NCBI GenBank assembly: GCA_028710655.1
Contig: JAQTTS010000164.1
Span: 1 to 5,359, forward strand
Reading direction: 5' to 3'
DNA from: Dehalococcoidales bacterium
GTDB taxonomy: Bacteria; Chloroflexota; Dehalococcoidia; Dehalococcoidales; UBA5760
Length of the DNA stretch: 5,359 nucleotides
A program made the position numbers and the translations under genes. Below the pieces are notes generated by a model. That model had not been told where the DNA came from, made no database searches, and saw only the letters and a program-made list of their open reading frames with translations. Within the stretch, counting starts at the first letter, position 1; every line of letters begins with the position of its first letter. Shown here piece by piece: positions 5,155-5,359 of this stretch.

Positions 5155-5161
5155 TTAATTG

Positions 5162-5359
5162 ATGAAGGGGTTGATAAAGCGGATAGGGGGTTTCGAGCTG
5201 AGCTTCACCAGAAGGCTCCACCGTGGGCAGAAGGGCTTTACCCTGATGGAGCTGCTGATAGTAGTGGCTATCCTGGGTGTCCTGGCGGCGGTGGTCATAC
5301 CACGGTTCACCAACTTGATCGGCAGGGGGCAAACTGAGGCGGCAACAACTGAGTTAAGT
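5162..5359 (+). CDS. Type IV prepilin / type II secretion pseudopilin, N-terminal 66 residues, runs off the right edge
   Basis: The frame is open from ATG 5162 to the last base, 66 codons. Residues 1-25 form a basic leader (MKGLIKRIGG... RRLHRGQKG). The class III cleavage site follows: KG|FTLMELLIVVAILGVLAA, with Gly25 at -1, Phe26 at +1 and the conserved Glu30 at +5. The hydrophobic helix continues to AAVVIPRF, as in PilA and GspG-type proteins, where it anchors the subunit in the membrane and forms the filament core. The leader is longer than the five to ten residues usual for type IVa pilins. Whether it is a major pilin, competence pilin or type II secretion pseudopilin cannot be decided without the C-terminal part. 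The divergently encoded prepilin peptidase is its expected processing enzyme. Promoter and ribosome binding site are both good, consistent with high expression. Confidence 0.95.
   Translation, partial: MKGLIKRIGGFELSFTRRLHRGQKGFTLMELLIVVAILGVLAAVVIPRFTNLIGRGQTEAATTELS

Larger units (their letters stand above)
4764..5161. other. Divergent intergenic control region, no gene
   Basis: Nearly 400 bp separate the prepilin peptidase (leftward) from the prepilin (rightward). The right two thirds (about 4870-5160) are clearly more AT-rich than the coding DNA. It holds a candidate leftward promoter (4774-4802), two rightward promoters (4878-4906 and 5054-5082), and a small hairpin CCGGA-GTAT-TCCGG (4943-4956). 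GGTGA-TTGG-TCACC (4815-4828) is another short dyad. The open frames crossing it have no ribosome binding site or recognisable protein. Confidence 0.7.

Noticed and set aside
5120..5332. 70-codon minus-strand open frame opposite the prepilin
   Set aside because: It is antisense to a prepilin with a canonical cleavage motif, promoter and ribosome binding site, and has no features of its own.

Overview
The window is about 5.4 kb of bacterial chromosomal DNA of medium-to-high GC, with compact genes and good Shine-Dalgarno sites. No rRNA, tRNA, CRISPR array or insertion sequence is visible. A type IV/II pilin system, a GH3-type acyl-adenylating enzyme beside a ketoacyl synthase, and an archaeal-style winged-helix regulator together recall Chloroflexota (Dehalococcoidia) or a similar anaerobe. 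That placement is inference from gene content only.

Layout: (1) 1-2965, minus strand, is a lipid or polyketide-like operon. Read in transcription order it has an integral-membrane isoprenylcysteine/phospholipid-methyltransferase-like module, a GH3-family acyl-adenylating enzyme, and a FabF-like beta-ketoacyl-ACP synthase that runs off the left edge. The first two lie in one uninterrupted reading frame, but a strong internal ribosome binding site and start codon suggest two products or a recent or artefactual joining. (2) 2966-3110 holds the operon leader and the terminator of the next unit. The leader has an 11-bp inverted repeat that pairs with the ribosome binding site, a 14-bp tandem duplication and operator-like dyads. 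(3) 3144-3810, minus strand, is a two-gene regulator unit, a winged-helix protein followed by a ribbon-helix-helix protein. It has a promoter with a dyad at the predicted start of transcription and ends in a clear intrinsic terminator. (4) 3999-4763, minus strand, is a complete prepilin peptidase. (5) 4764-5161 is a divergent control region with promoters in both directions. (6) 5162 to the right edge, plus strand, is the N-terminus of a prepilin that this peptidase would process.

How they work together: peptidase and prepilin are enzyme and substrate of a pilus, pseudopilus or competence apparatus. In the left operon the GH3 enzyme would activate a carboxylic acid as an acyl-adenylate and the ketoacyl synthase would perform chain extension, with the methyltransferase-like module acting at the membrane. 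Substrates and product cannot be read from the sequence. What the regulator pair controls is unknown, apart from probable autoregulation.
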